Made by a program: the position numbers and the translations under genes. A stretch of DNA of 64,000 nt. It comes from Plebeiibacterium marinum (GTDB lineage Bacteria > Bacteroidota > Bacteroidia > Bacteroidales > Marinilabiliaceae). The DNA is taken from contig NZ_JAPDPI010000020.1 of NCBI RefSeq assembly GCF_026013615.1, positions 1-64,000 on the forward strand. The letters are read 5' to 3'. Under the pieces are notes generated by a model that saw nothing but the letters and a program-made list of their open reading frames with translations, was not told the origin of the DNA and made no database searches. Within the stretch, counting starts at the first letter, position 1; every line of letters starts with the position of its first letter. Positions 55,123 through 64,000 of this stretch are shown piece after piece.

Positions 55123-56397
55123 ATGGCTCAAAAAGAAGGCAGAAGAGAATTTTTAAAAAGATCGGTATTGGCAAGTGCTGGAGCAGCTTTGGCCTTATCT
55201 CCCATAAACAATACATTGGCCTTATTAACCAATGGAAAAAAAGTAAAATTAGGATATATTGGTGTAGGTGGTCGCGGACAACACCTTTTAAGATTATTAT
55301 TTGATCAACAAATTTCATCAGATTATGAAGTAGTTACCATATGTGATAATTACCAGCCCAGTATTGATGCAGCATTAGAGATATTCAAGGAATATGGAAG
55401 GCCTGTTCCAAAAATATTTTTAAGTCATCAAAAGATGGTTAAAAATATAGCTCTTGACGGAGTTGTTGTTGCCACTCCCCTATTTGCCCATGCCCATATC
55501 TCAATTGACTGCATGAATGCAGGAATCCATGTACTATGCGAAAAAGCCATGGCACGTACACTGGACGATACCAAAGCCATGTACGATACCCACATAAAAA
55601 CCGGGTCTATTTTACTCATAGGGCATCAGCGTATATTTAGTAAGGTGTATACCAATGCGATAAATCAGATTCACAATGGTAAGCTTGGGGAAATTGGTCA
55701 GATCAGGGCCTACTGGCATAGGAATAACGATTGGAGAAGGCCTGTGCCAAAAAACAAACCATACCTGGAGAAAAAAATTAACTGGAGATTGTATAACGAA
55801 TATTCTGCCGGATTATTGACAGAGCTAATGTCGCACCAGTTACAGATAGCCAATTGGGCATTAAAACAAAACCCAACTTCAGTAATGGGAACAGGCAGTA
55901 TCCGGTATTGGAAAGATGGAAGGCAGGTTGATGATAATATTGCATTAATTTATTCGTATCCCGATGGAACCCAGTTTGTTTACGATTCATTAAACTGCAA
56001 TAAGAAGTATGGTTGCCAGGAACATATACTGGGTAGCAAAGGTGCAATGGAACTGGAAACCAATAAGTTTTACTCAGAAAATCCACCCCAGGCACCCGGA
56101 ATACTCCAATTAATCAATGATATAGAGAAAGATGTATTTAGAGATGCCCAGATTGGGGGTGCCAGTTGGGTTCCGGAAACCGCTGTTAAATACGAAGGCG
56201 AAACAATAATTACAAACAAGCAAAAGGGTGATGGAACGGCTGAAGAATTAGTTCATTTCATTAAATGCATCCAAAAGAAAAGTGCACCTGAATGGATACT
56301 CAAAGAAGGATATAATACCAGTATCTGGACCCTATTAGGTGAACAGGCCATTGAATCCGGAACAAAAATTACTTGTCCTGAAAAATATTTAATTTAA
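55123..56397 (+). CDS. Tat-exported Gfo/Idh/MocA oxidoreductase (second copy)
   Basis: About 424 residues from the ATG at 55123, which gives a Tat signal (GRREFLKRSVLASAGAALAL). An upstream in-frame Met (55042) lies inside the ApbE-like gene and is rejected. The Rossmann motif is LGYIGVGGRGQHLL. The usual EKP is changed to EKA (VLCEKAMART), which is unusual for active members, and HQLQIANWAL replaces the common catalytic HxxD/H region. It could be active with different chemistry or have a binding role. It is last full enzyme of the locus. Confidence 0.87.
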   Translation: MAQKEGRREFLKRSVLASAGAALALSPINNTLALLTNGKKVKLGYIGVGGRGQHLLRLLFDQQISSDYEVVTICDNYQPSIDAALEIFKEYGRPVPKIFLSHQKMVKNIALDGVVVATPLFAHAHISIDCMNAGIHVLCEKAMARTLDDTKAMYDTHIKTGSILLIGHQRIFSKVYTNAINQIHNGKLGEIGQIRAYWHRNNDWRRPVPKNKPYLEKKINWRLYNEYSAGLLTELMSHQLQIANWALKQNPTSVMGTGSIRYWKDGRQVDDNIALIYSYPDGTQFVYDSLNCNKKYGCQEHILGSKGAMELETNKFYSENPPQAPGILQLINDIEKDVFRDAQIGGASWVPETAVKYEGETIITNKQKGDGTAEELVHFIKCIQKKSAPEWILKEGYNTSIWTLLGEQAIESGTKITCPEKYLI

Positions 56398-56407
56398 AAG
56401 TAGACTT

Positions 56408-56656
56408 ATGCAAAACATTATTATCACAGCAAAAAATATAAAAAAGGAACTGATCATCCTAAGTATTATTTTTACCATTACCTATATAGGAAACATCTAT
56501 TCAATTATATCCTACAACACCCCCTGGAAAGAACTTTACTCCTCATTAATGTATGTTTTTACAGTAAGTTTTGTGCTATATTTTTTTATTGCTTTTATAA
56601 GAATAATAATCTATATGATAAAGAAAGCACTGTGCTTAATTGCATTACGGAAATAG
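56408..56656 (+). CDS. Small two-TM membrane protein
   Basis: An 82-residue protein with two hydrophobic helices (LIILSIIFTITYIGNIYSII; MYVFTVSFVLYFFIAFIRII) and a basic C-terminus. It starts 10 bp after the second oxidoreductase gene, so it is probably cotranscribed. No family was recognised. Confidence 0.6.
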   Translation: MQNIIITAKNIKKELIILSIIFTITYIGNIYSIISYNTPWKELYSSLMYVFTVSFVLYFFIAFIRIIIYMIKKALCLIALRK

Positions 56657-56723
56657 GAAATAGTTATGCAACAACAGAAAAACCAGCAATAGAAAAAAAC
56701 ACACAAATTTTCTTTTAAATTAT

Positions 56724-56754
56724 TTTTGTAGTTTAAAAAAATACTCTACATTTG
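56724..56754 (+). promoter_or_regulatory. Promoter of tRNA-Ser(UGA)
   Basis: TTTTG (56724-56728), 18 bp, then TACATTTG (56747-56754) fits the Bacteroidota consensus, about 75 bp before the tRNA. Confidence 0.62.
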
Positions 56755-56827
56755 CAGCCGTTATCAAAAGAGATACATACTGAAACACTACTAAAAACAA
56801 AGGTTTCAGGTTATATATAAAAATTTT

Positions 56828-56912
56828 GGAGAGATGGCAGAGTGGTCGAATGCGGTGGTCTTGAAAACCATTGTGCGGCAACGTACCGGGGGTTCGAATC
56901 CCTCTCTCTCCG
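56828..56912 (+). tRNA. tRNA-Ser (anticodon TGA)
   Basis: An 85-nt class II tRNA: acceptor GGAGAGA/TCTCTCC with discriminator G, anticodon loop CTTGAAA within TGGT/ACCA (anticodon TGA), a long variable arm, and T-arm GGGGG-TTCGAAT-CCCTC. A tyrosine integrase starts 264 bp downstream, so this tRNA may be the target of a second island. No second att copy was found in the window. Confidence 0.96.
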
Positions 56913-56947
56913 CTGATTAAAATGTCAATAAAAGACAGAAAAAAGAC

Positions 56948-56984
56948 AAGTCCTACACTTTCAATAAGTTGTAGGACTTTTTTT
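56948..56984 (+). terminator. Terminator after tRNA-Ser(UGA)
   Basis: AAGTCCTACA (56948-56957) pairs perfectly with TGTAGGACTT (56970-56979) around a 12-nt loop, then a T-run. It terminates the tRNA transcript before the integrase gene. Confidence 0.75.
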
Positions 56985-57045
56985 ATGCCTTTTTGTTTTG
57001 TATGTCTTTCTTAATATGCCTAAAAATGACATTAAATAGTAACTA

Positions 57046-57086
57046 AATCGTAACCTATTTTAAAAAGGTGAAAATAGGTTACGATT
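57046..57086. repeat. 41-bp hairpin with perfect 16-bp arms upstream of the integrase
   Basis: AATCGTAACCTATTTT (57046-57061) and AAAATAGGTTACGATT (57071-57086) are exact complements with a 9-nt loop. TTGTCCAG repeats at 57086-57093 and 57117-57124 follow. No T-run marks a terminator. It could be a recombination site, an integrase arm site or an RNA structure in the int leader. Confidence 0.6.
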
Positions 57087-57175
57087 TGTCCAGAATTGGC
57101 ATAGTTACGTCCGAAATTGTCCAGCTTACAAGTATTTCATTTAGAGAATAATAACATAGTTTTACAATTCAAAAA

Positions 57176-58405
57176 ATGAAGCTTATGAGAAGTACTTTTA
57201 ATGTTCTTTTTTTCATTAAAAAGAATGCAGAAAAAAAAGATGGAACAGCACCTATTGTTGCAAGAATTACAATCAATGGAAAGAAAACACATTTCAACAC
57301 CAAACAATTTATCACACCGAACGACTGGAGTGTTGAATTAAATAAGGCTAAAGGAAGAAGTACCGAAGCTCGAACTCTAAATGCCGTTTTAGATGAAATA
57401 AAAACATCTCTTCGTAATACTTATAATGACCTATCGAAAAAAGATATCCAGATAACCGCTGAAAAAGTTAAGAATACTTTCCTCGGTATCGGGTTGGAAC
57501 AATATTTACTAATGGAACTATTTGAGGACAGCAATGACCTCCTAAAGAAACAAATAGGCATAAATAAATCAAAAGCCACATACCAAAAAGCGGAAGTTTG
57601 TAAAAGACATCTATCAAATTACCTGAAAGAAGAATGCAAAAGAACAGATATTGATCTAAGAGAAATAAACCACTCTTTTATTACCGGATTTGAAACATTC
57701 CTTAATGTACAATGTCGTTGCAACTCAAATACTTCGGCTAAATTTATTCAGAAATTTAAAAGCATAGTCCTTATAGCTCAAAATAATGGATGGATTCAAA
57801 CCGACCCATTTGCCAATTACAAAATTTTAATAAAAAAGGTTGACAGAGGATACCTGAACGATGACGAACTAAAAAGCATCATGCAAAAAAGTTTTAGTAG
57901 TGAACGATTAGAGCGGATAAGAGATATTTTTATTTTCTCATGCTATACCGGATTGGCTTATATCGATATTAAAAATCTAAGACAGGAACATATAACCAAA
58001 GGTTTTGATGGTAATTTATGGATAAATACTAAACGCCAGAAAACCTCAATTAAAACGGTTGTACCTCTATTAGAGATTGCCCAAATGATTTTAGATAAAT
58101 ATAAAGGACTACCCAATAATGTTCTTTTACCTATTCCGACCAATCAGAAGACAAACCAATATTTGAAAGAAATTGCTGATGTATGCGGTATAAATAAAAA
58201 CCTAACTTTTCACCTGGCACGACATACCTTTGCAACCACCATTACCCTATCAAAGGGAGTTCCTATCGAATCCGTTAGTAAAATGCTTGGTCATACGAAT
58301 ATTAAAACAACGCAGATTTATGCTAGGATTACGAATGAGAAGATTAGTAATGATATGCAGGTGTTATCAGAGAAGTTAAAGTGTTCTGAAATGAGATTGG
58401 CTTAA
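57176..58405 (+). CDS. Tyrosine recombinase with Ala at the first catalytic Arg position
   Basis: A 409-residue Bacteroidota-type integrase. An N-terminal arm-binding domain and SAM-like core-binding domain (about 110-215) are followed by the catalytic domain. Box I reads SCYTGLAYIDIKNL (about 255-268), where typical recombinases have Arg (…TGLRY…). The rest is intact: HLARHTFATT (about 345-354), MLGHTNIKTT and the nucleophile Tyr in TQIYARI (about 381). IntDOT of conjugative transposon CTnDOT also lacks this Arg and is active, so this enzyme may be too. It lies downstream of tRNA-Ser(UGA). Start ATG 57176 or Met at 57185. Confidence 0.9.
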   Translation: MKLMRSTFNVLFFIKKNAEKKDGTAPIVARITINGKKTHFNTKQFITPNDWSVELNKAKGRSTEARTLNAVLDEIKTSLRNTYNDLSKKDIQITAEKVKNTFLGIGLEQYLLMELFEDSNDLLKKQIGINKSKATYQKAEVCKRHLSNYLKEECKRTDIDLREINHSFITGFETFLNVQCRCNSNTSAKFIQKFKSIVLIAQNNGWIQTDPFANYKILIKKVDRGYLNDDELKSIMQKSFSSERLERIRDIFIFSCYTGLAYIDIKNLRQEHITKGFDGNLWINTKRQKTSIKTVVPLLEIAQMILDKYKGLPNNVLLPIPTNQKTNQYLKEIADVCGINKNLTFHLARHTFATTITLSKGVPIESVSKMLGHTNIKTTQIYARITNEKISNDMQVLSEKLKCSEMRLA

Positions 58406-58469
58406 GCACTTTTCACATTGTAAACAATAGAAGAACTCCCAGCAAATAAGTAAGGAGTTCTTTCAATTG

Positions 58470-61400
58470 CTATTCTAAAAGTATCTTTTTAACAATGACT
58501 TGCTTCTCTATATATAACTTAATCAAATACAAACCTTTGCTATATTGCTTTAGATCAAAAGTTTCATTGTTAGTCTCTAATCTTTTTTCTATAATTTTCA
58601 TACCAAAAGCATTATATATTTCCACATAACCAACATTTCTAAAATTTTCAATTTTAATTGAAACAATTCCATTAGTTGGATTAGGAAATACAGAAATATT
58701 ATCAGGTATACCATCACCTCCATAAATTAAGGTTTGAGTATCGCCATTAAATTCAAAAGCACCAATATCTACATTTCCTCCAACAATTCTATTATTTCCA
58801 ATAATATCAGTTTTAACATAGTTATATCTACAAAAACCAGATGGATAACCATCCGGACAAGTATAAACAAGTAAACTTTTTCCTTTATCAATACAAGGAG
58901 AATTTGCTCTTAACTGAAAATTACCATCTTCAATTGAAACAAAATTAGGTCCATTATCGTGGGTATTAAGTTCATTTAAAACAATATCATCTGCAGAATT
59001 GTATTCATCGCCGTAGATATATTCACATGCACTATTATCGAAATTTGATGGCATAACATTAATAATCTGATTTTCTATTTCATCTTCAGGAGTTCTATTT
59101 CTCCATACAATAGAATTGGTAATATAACCATAAGACACACCGCTACCATATCCTGCTATATTGTGAACAATAGTACTGTTAATAATTTTAGTGTTCCCCT
59201 CGAACCCCGATCCAATCCCTCCTCCATAATAAAAAGAATAATTATCACTTACTATACAATTAAGTATTAAATCACAATTATAGAGTCCTCCTCCCTCCCA
59301 ATAAGCTTTGTTTTTATTTATGACACAGTTATAAACACAACCATTAAACACCCCTCCCCCTTTAGAAGAATCATCTGCCCCTGTTACATTAGCATTACCA
59401 AAACAAATATAAAATCCGTCTAAAAATGTAGTATCTGTTATCTCTTCCATATTAAAATATACTACATGATATGAATTATCAGAAAAATCATCCTTTATCC
59501 CTATGTCTCCAGACAAAACGGTCTCGTTCTCCAATATATTTCTTTCTGAAATTGAAATTTCATCACCACAAAAACCTCCATAAATTTTAATGCCATTTTT
59601 AGGTTGGAATGATTTTAATCTTTCATTACTACTGCTCTCTCCTCCAATTTTATTTATAGGGTAATATTCTCCTTCTGCAACCCAAACCTGTTTACATTCT
59701 TCTGCATCTATTGCTGCTTGAATATTATTAGTGGCATTTTCCCATGAACTGCCATCCATATTACCACAGGCTATTTCTTTAACAAAAGAAATTCCTTTAT
59801 CAGAAGGTATAATCGAAATTACATCAACCTTAAATTCTTTATTTTCTATATACCTTGTAACAACATCTTGACTGCAATATGCACCTACTTGAACTACATA
59901 TGTTTCTCCCAAAATAAGATTATCTATAGTGGTATTATTACTATAAGCAATTTTCTCATACCAGTTCATATTTTCAGACTTAACACCATAACGTACATTC
60001 CACTGTGTTTCATTTCCATTAACTTTCCAATCAATGGAAGCAGAAGATCTGTTTATTGTTACATTAATTAAATTAGGAGGAGTACATTCAAATTCTTTCT
60101 CATAAGCTCCAATATCCACTATGTTATTAATTACCCTATCATTACCCTCAATGTCATATATTGTATTTACATCATCATTAGATCCTTTATCAATACATGG
60201 TGACATCCGATTTAAACTAAAAACACCATTTTCCCAATCAATAAAATTAGGGCCATTAATGTTGTTGTTATCACTTGAAAGTGGAATATTGTAATTGTCG
60301 CTATCTCCATTTTCAATGGCACAATACTCTATTGTATATGCAGGGAGATAATAATAGTCCTCATATGTTGATAGGTTGGTTTTATTATTCCAAATAATAC
60401 TGTTTTTTATTAAGCCCTTAAATGTAGAATTTATAACAAAACCAATTAAGTTATTATTCACTATATTACAATTAATTATTTTTGATTCATTATCAGCAAC
60501 AATACCATAATTTGTATTGTTATAAATGCAACTATTAAAAATATATCCATTTTTTATTACTAAGCCATTATTGTTATTAAATATATTACAACTATTTACA
60601 CTTCCACTGTTGATATACAAACCGTATCCATTATTATCCGAAATACAACAGTATTCTATTTTTGAATCTCCTTTTGCAAATATTGTTGTTCCTCTCTCAT
60701 ACTTCAATGTAGACGTATTTCTATGAACGTAACAATTACTAATCTCACCATTATTGCAATATATGGTTCCTCCACTTTCATAATAAACTGAAGAATAATT
60801 TTCCGTTATCACACAATTTTCAACCTTACCACCATTTGAAATAAAAATAGATGAGCCATTTTCACCATATCCATTTCGAATAGTTACTCCATCTAACAAA
60901 GATGGTATCTCACCTACTGTGGTATCTGTAAAATAAACAACATGAAAAGAGTTGTCAGAATTAATATCCTTATTTGAAAGATTTCCCTCAAAAATAGAAG
61001 TATGTTCTTTTTCGTTTCTTTCTTCTAAAGTAATCTCATTTCCCTCAAAACCTCCATAAATCTTAATATTTGGTTTTATTATAAAAGATCTGTTTCTTAG
61101 ATTATTTTCCAAATCTGTAAATTGCAGTGTAGGATAATATACTCCTTCTGAAACCCAAACCTCTTTTGTATTAACAGCATTAATTCCTTTTTGAATATCA
61201 TTAGTTGCGTTAGCCCAACTACTACCATCCATATTTCCCTTGGGTATATTTGATACATACACAATTCCTTCAGAAGATGGAGTTATATCTTTAGAAGTCG
61301 TTACGAAATTAGTTGAAGTTGAAAAACATGATGTATACAGATTTTCAAATATAGATGCAACTCTAATGTCATAACCTGTAGCTTGCTCTAAATTATATAT

Positions 61401-63053
61401 AGTACATGGATTAGATTCCACTATAATATTCTCCCATTCTTCTTCTCCTTCTTTTCTAATATCAACACTCCATGTATTCGTAACTAGATTATCCCTAATG
61501 GTCCAAGAAATCATAACAGAACTTTCATCAACACCCTCAACTACCACATCTTCAGGTCTTGCACCCTTATAATAAGAAGATTCATAACATCCTAAATCTA
61601 TTTCATATCCCTGTATCCTTGGTTGTTCTATAAGGTCTGTATCATAAACAGATGGAATCAATGTGTTATTACCAAAGTCTATACATGGAGAATTTTCACT
61701 CAGCTTCCAGTTCTGTATAGATGGATCCATAAAGTTTGGACCTTCGATGTGATTATTATCTTCGTTTAAATTCAAATTTTCAATACATTTATACTCCATT
61801 ACTTCGTCAGTATCATAGCCACCTTCAATAGCACAAAAAGATATTCTTGGCAAGCTTGGTCCACTTATTTGACTCCCTTCATTTCCCCATATGATTGTAT
61901 TTTCAAAAACACCTGATCCATGAATAGTAAGATCTAAATAATTCCATGCGCATATAATACCAGCTTCATTATTATTTACAATTGTTGAATTAGTTACTTT
62001 AACACCTACATTATCTACATTATTACCATTAATATAGCATTCAACTCCACCACCATTATTGTTATCAACAAAAGAGTTTATCACAATCCCATAGTCAATA
62101 GAATATATTCCCCCTCCTGATCCTGCATCATTGTTGACTATGTTACAGTTTAGAATTTTTCCTGAGAGAATTTTTCCAGTATACTTATCGTAATTTCCCC
62201 AAAAAAGGACCCCACCACCACTAACAGCGTAGTTTTCCTTAATAATCGAATTCTTAACAATGCCCCCAAAGTTAAAATATACACCTCCTCCTTGATTAGC
62301 TGTGTTTTTACAAATGGAGCAATTATCTACTTCTCCACCAGACAAAACTACGCCAGTATCATAATTATTATTTATACTACAATCTTTAATGACACCTCCA
62401 TCTTTTAACCAGCCTCCTCTTGCGTTGTTTTTAATAGTTGAGTTTTTTAATGAAATATTATTATAAAGCTTAATCCCAAGTTGTTTGGCTCCTGAAATTA
62501 CCACACCATCAATTATTGTTTCATTTTCAAACTCATTTTTTTCAGGCCAAATAGTATATTCACAGTTGTTCTCAGTCCCACTTACTACCCATTCACAACG
62601 AGGAGTCTTCCATTCTTCATTCTCTTTCCAAGAAAAGACATCCTCCTCACCATCAATATCGCCACTCAATATTGTGGAATATTTAAACTCCCATTGCTCG
62701 ATTGTACCATTTCCATCATTATCAATGCGTACACGCTCATTTAAGTTAAGTTCATTTCCTAAAAATCCACCATTCACACTAATTCCATCTTTTAAAACGA
62801 AAGCTTTCTTATTCTCTTCAGTAGAGCCATCAGTTGTAACCGTGGGAAAATAAATTCCTTGCGATATCCAAACTTGTCCCTTTGGAGTAAGCTTATCTGC
62901 CTCATCAATTGCTTTCTGGACTGTTGCTAAAGAGTTTTCCCAACTAAGCCCATTGTTGTTATCATTCCCATCTTCTGTTACATAAAGAATTGTCTGTGTG
63001 TAACTTATTGTAGAGAATGTTATTAAAAAGCAAAAGAAGAATATAGTTTTCAT
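58470..63053 (-). CDS. T9SS-secreted parallel beta-helix protein with three repeated modules
   Basis: A 1527-residue secreted protein: signal peptide (KTIFFFCFLITFSTISYTQ) and a C-terminal T9SS type A sorting domain (SVFPNPTNGIVSIKIENF … YSKGLYLIKL). Between lie three similar modules, starting near residues 22, 600 and 1090, each opening with a YV…G…DGSSW.NAT..IQ-type segment, then IYGGF.GNEI.L.ERN and a parallel beta-helix ending near NSPCID.G. Fibronectin III-like domains separate them. Each helix is repeated short strands (GGGVYFNFGGIVKNSIIKEN). Adhesin or polysaccharide-binding roles are likely. Domain duplication is clear. Confidence 0.88.
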   Translation of the reverse strand: MKTIFFFCFLITFSTISYTQTILYVTEDGNDNNNGLSWENSLATVQKAIDEADKLTPKGQVWISQGIYFPTVTTDGSTEENKKAFVLKDGISVNGGFLGNELNLNERVRIDNDGNGTIEQWEFKYSTILSGDIDGEEDVFSWKENEEWKTPRCEWVVSGTENNCEYTIWPEKNEFENETIIDGVVISGAKQLGIKLYNNISLKNSTIKNNARGGWLKDGGVIKDCSINNNYDTGVVLSGGEVDNCSICKNTANQGGGVYFNFGGIVKNSIIKENYAVSGGGVLFWGNYDKYTGKILSGKILNCNIVNNDAGSGGGIYSIDYGIVINSFVDNNNGGGVECYINGNNVDNVGVKVTNSTIVNNNEAGIICAWNYLDLTIHGSGVFENTIIWGNEGSQISGPSLPRISFCAIEGGYDTDEVMEYKCIENLNLNEDNNHIEGPNFMDPSIQNWKLSENSPCIDFGNNTLIPSVYDTDLIEQPRIQGYEIDLGCYESSYYKGARPEDVVVEGVDESSVMISWTIRDNLVTNTWSVDIRKEGEEEWENIIVESNPCTIYNLEQATGYDIRVASIFENLYTSCFSTSTNFVTTSKDITPSSEGIVYVSNIPKGNMDGSSWANATNDIQKGINAVNTKEVWVSEGVYYPTLQFTDLENNLRNRSFIIKPNIKIYGGFEGNEITLEERNEKEHTSIFEGNLSNKDINSDNSFHVVYFTDTTVGEIPSLLDGVTIRNGYGENGSSIFISNGGKVENCVITENYSSVYYESGGTIYCNNGEISNCYVHRNTSTLKYERGTTIFAKGDSKIEYCCISDNNGYGLYINSGSVNSCNIFNNNNGLVIKNGYIFNSCIYNNTNYGIVADNESKIINCNIVNNNLIGFVINSTFKGLIKNSIIWNNKTNLSTYEDYYYLPAYTIEYCAIENGDSDNYNIPLSSDNNNINGPNFIDWENGVFSLNRMSPCIDKGSNDDVNTIYDIEGNDRVINNIVDIGAYEKEFECTPPNLINVTINRSSASIDWKVNGNETQWNVRYGVKSENMNWYEKIAYSNNTTIDNLILGETYVVQVGAYCSQDVVTRYIENKEFKVDVISIIPSDKGISFVKEIACGNMDGSSWENATNNIQAAIDAEECKQVWVAEGEYYPINKIGGESSSNERLKSFQPKNGIKIYGGFCGDEISISERNILENETVLSGDIGIKDDFSDNSYHVVYFNMEEITDTTFLDGFYICFGNANVTGADDSSKGGGVFNGCVYNCVINKNKAYWEGGGLYNCDLILNCIVSDNYSFYYGGGIGSGFEGNTKIINSTIVHNIAGYGSGVSYGYITNSIVWRNRTPEDEIENQIINVMPSNFDNSACEYIYGDEYNSADDIVLNELNTHDNGPNFVSIEDGNFQLRANSPCIDKGKSLLVYTCPDGYPSGFCRYNYVKTDIIGNNRIVGGNVDIGAFEFNGDTQTLIYGGDGIPDNISVFPNPTNGIVSIKIENFRNVGYVEIYNAFGMKIIEKRLETNNETFDLKQYSKGLYLIKLYIEKQVIVKKILLE

Positions 63054-63063
63054 AATAGGAATT

Positions 63064-64000
63064 TTAGTGATGACTTTTTATAATCTTAAAAGTTGATATT
63101 CGGTCATCAAATAAGAACTGAATAAAATATAATCCATCCTTGTATGAAGACAAGTCTACCTGCAGTTGATCGTATTGAACATTATTTTTAAAGAATATAA
63201 CCTCACCTGTTAAATCAATAACTCTTATTCTAATATTAGGCAATCCTGATACATCTTTTTCAATATACACAACTCCTGTGGTAGGATTAGGATAAAGCTT
63301 AATTTGGTCAATTATATTATCCTCAATCCCTGTAGTAATAGAGAAATTAGTGGTATCTACAATAAAATCTATATTTGTAACTTCCAAATTGGTATCATCA
63401 ATAGAAAGTGCTTCTGTCTTAAAAAAATCAATATTAGGAACATCTACAAATACAGAATAATCGCCTTCTGGTAACTGCATAAAACTGTAGAATCCGGAAT
63501 TATTCGAAGTTGTAGAAGAAAATATAGTATTTCCATCTGAACTACCTAATAAAATATTAACCCCTTCAATAGGATCGCCAGAACTTGCTGATGATGCAGT
63601 AGCCATTTGAATTGATGGAGCTGCATAAGCAATTGGGTAATTATCCGTTAAAGCGTAGTGAATATTTCCTGATATAATACCATTACCAGTCTCTAAATTG
63701 CTTTTTGCTAATACATTAATATCTGCGATTAATCTTTCATCTGCATTATTAATTTCGATAATCAATCCTTCATTAAACATAAATGAAGATTGATAATAAG
63801 TGTTTACGAAATTATTGTCATCGGAGACAACTTGCAATTTATAGTCCCCTATCTCTAAATCTTGAAAAACAAAGCGGTTTTCAGAACCAGATATAGAATA
63901 CTCTTCAATCTTTGAATATGTTCCGTCATCTTTTCCCCTAAATAAATTAACGTAACAATTCTGGTTAATTATACCATTGAACATATCAAAAACTTGACCT
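63064..64000 (-). CDS. T9SS-secreted protein, 5' end cut by the window edge
   Basis: The visible part is about 312 residues, and the frame stays open to the window edge (GQVFDMFNG… precedes the first Met at 63984), so the start lies outside. It shows carboxypeptidase-regulatory-like beta-sandwich repeats (GDYKLQVVSDDN; GFYSFMQLPEGDYSVFVDVP) and a C-terminal T9SS type A sorting domain (LYPNPTTGVVYIEKDVSG … YKDGLYFIQF). It is secreted and surface-attached, and lies 10 bp before the beta-helix gene, so the two may be cotranscribed. Confidence 0.83.
   Translation of the reverse strand, partial: GQVFDMFNGIINQNCYVNLFRGKDDGTYSKIEEYSISGSENRFVFQDLEIGDYKLQVVSDDNNFVNTYYQSSFMFNEGLIIEINNADERLIADINVLAKSNLETGNGIISGNIHYALTDNYPIAYAAPSIQMATASSASSGDPIEGVNILLGSSDGNTIFSSTTSNNSGFYSFMQLPEGDYSVFVDVPNIDFFKTEALSIDDTNLEVTNIDFIVDTTNFSITTGIEDNIIDQIKLYPNPTTGVVYIEKDVSGLPNIRIRVIDLTGEVIFFKNNVQYDQLQVDLSSYKDGLYFIQFLFDDRISTFKIIKSHH

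Noticed and set aside
51193-56397. Polysaccharide-utilisation locus with SusC/SusD
   Set aside because: No TonB-dependent SusC or SusD homologue is present near the HTCS.
58470-63053. CRISPR-like repetition
   Set aside because: The repeats are protein-level beta-helix strands in one long ORF, not spaced identical DNA repeats. No CRISPR array or cas gene was found in the window.
57000-64000. Right att copy for a second tRNA-Ser island
   Set aside because: No second CCTCTCTCTCCGC was found to the window end, so the second island's boundary could not be drawn.

Overview
The window comes from a Bacteroidota chromosome, most likely a marine or other saline-habitat member of the class Bacteroidia. 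The evidence is AT-rich DNA, promoters of the TAnnTTTG type, a tmRNA tag ending in NYALAA, two proteins with Por-secretion (T9SS) C-terminal domains, a hybrid two-component system with an AraC output domain, TamA/TamB, and a lysine-2,3-aminomutase/acetyltransferase pair that makes the osmolyte N-epsilon-acetyl-beta-lysine. The genus cannot be fixed from the sequence alone.

Layout. 1-2.3 kb: purC, a TPR lipoprotein gene, tRNA-Trp and tRNA-Ser(GGA). 2.33-16.55 kb: a 14.2-kb integrative island in the 3' end of tRNA-Ser(GGA). It is bounded by an imperfect 23-bp att repeat and carries a decayed gene, a leftward accessory operon (zinc-ribbon/coiled-coil protein, DnaC-like ATPase, winged-helix protein, DUF3853-like protein), a complete type I restriction-modification system (hsdM-hsdS-hsdR), four genes of unknown function behind the integrase, and a tyrosine integrase. 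The tRNA's probable original terminator now lies just beyond the right att site. 16.8-25 kb: ssrA (tmRNA), an XPF/ERCC4-like nuclease, an MBL-fold hydrolase with a DUF5320 protein, a WecA-like transferase, a DMT permease, a PAP2 phosphatase and an AsmA-like protein.

25-28.3 kb: a LacI-type regulator, a ROK sugar kinase and mannose-6-phosphate isomerase. Matching operator-like sites precede the regulator and the kinase, so this looks like a self-contained hexose module. 28.3-34.3 kb: a GreA-like protein, a MarR regulator and a tight six-gene leftward operon, ablA-ablB-two small ORFs-marC-sodium:solute symporter. 35-47 kb: a serine hydrolase lipoprotein, an MscS channel, TamA, TamB, a 993-residue coiled-coil protein with a degenerate P-loop, and a second MscS channel 11 bp behind it.

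47-56.7 kb: a hybrid two-component sensor/regulator divergent from a tandem-DUF1080 protein, two Tat-exported Gfo/Idh/MocA oxidoreductases and an ApbE-like flavin transferase. This looks like an envelope sugar-modification locus without SusC/SusD. A 141-bp palindromic, MITE-like element interrupts it. 56.8-64 kb: tRNA-Ser(UGA), a tyrosine integrase lacking the first catalytic arginine, and two T9SS-exported proteins, the last truncated by the window edge. This may be the start of a second tRNA-Ser island whose far end lies outside the window.

The best candidates for something undescribed are the int-linked operon at 12.7-15.06 kb, which includes a very acidic 52-residue protein, and the degenerate-NTPase/MscS pair at 43-47 kb.
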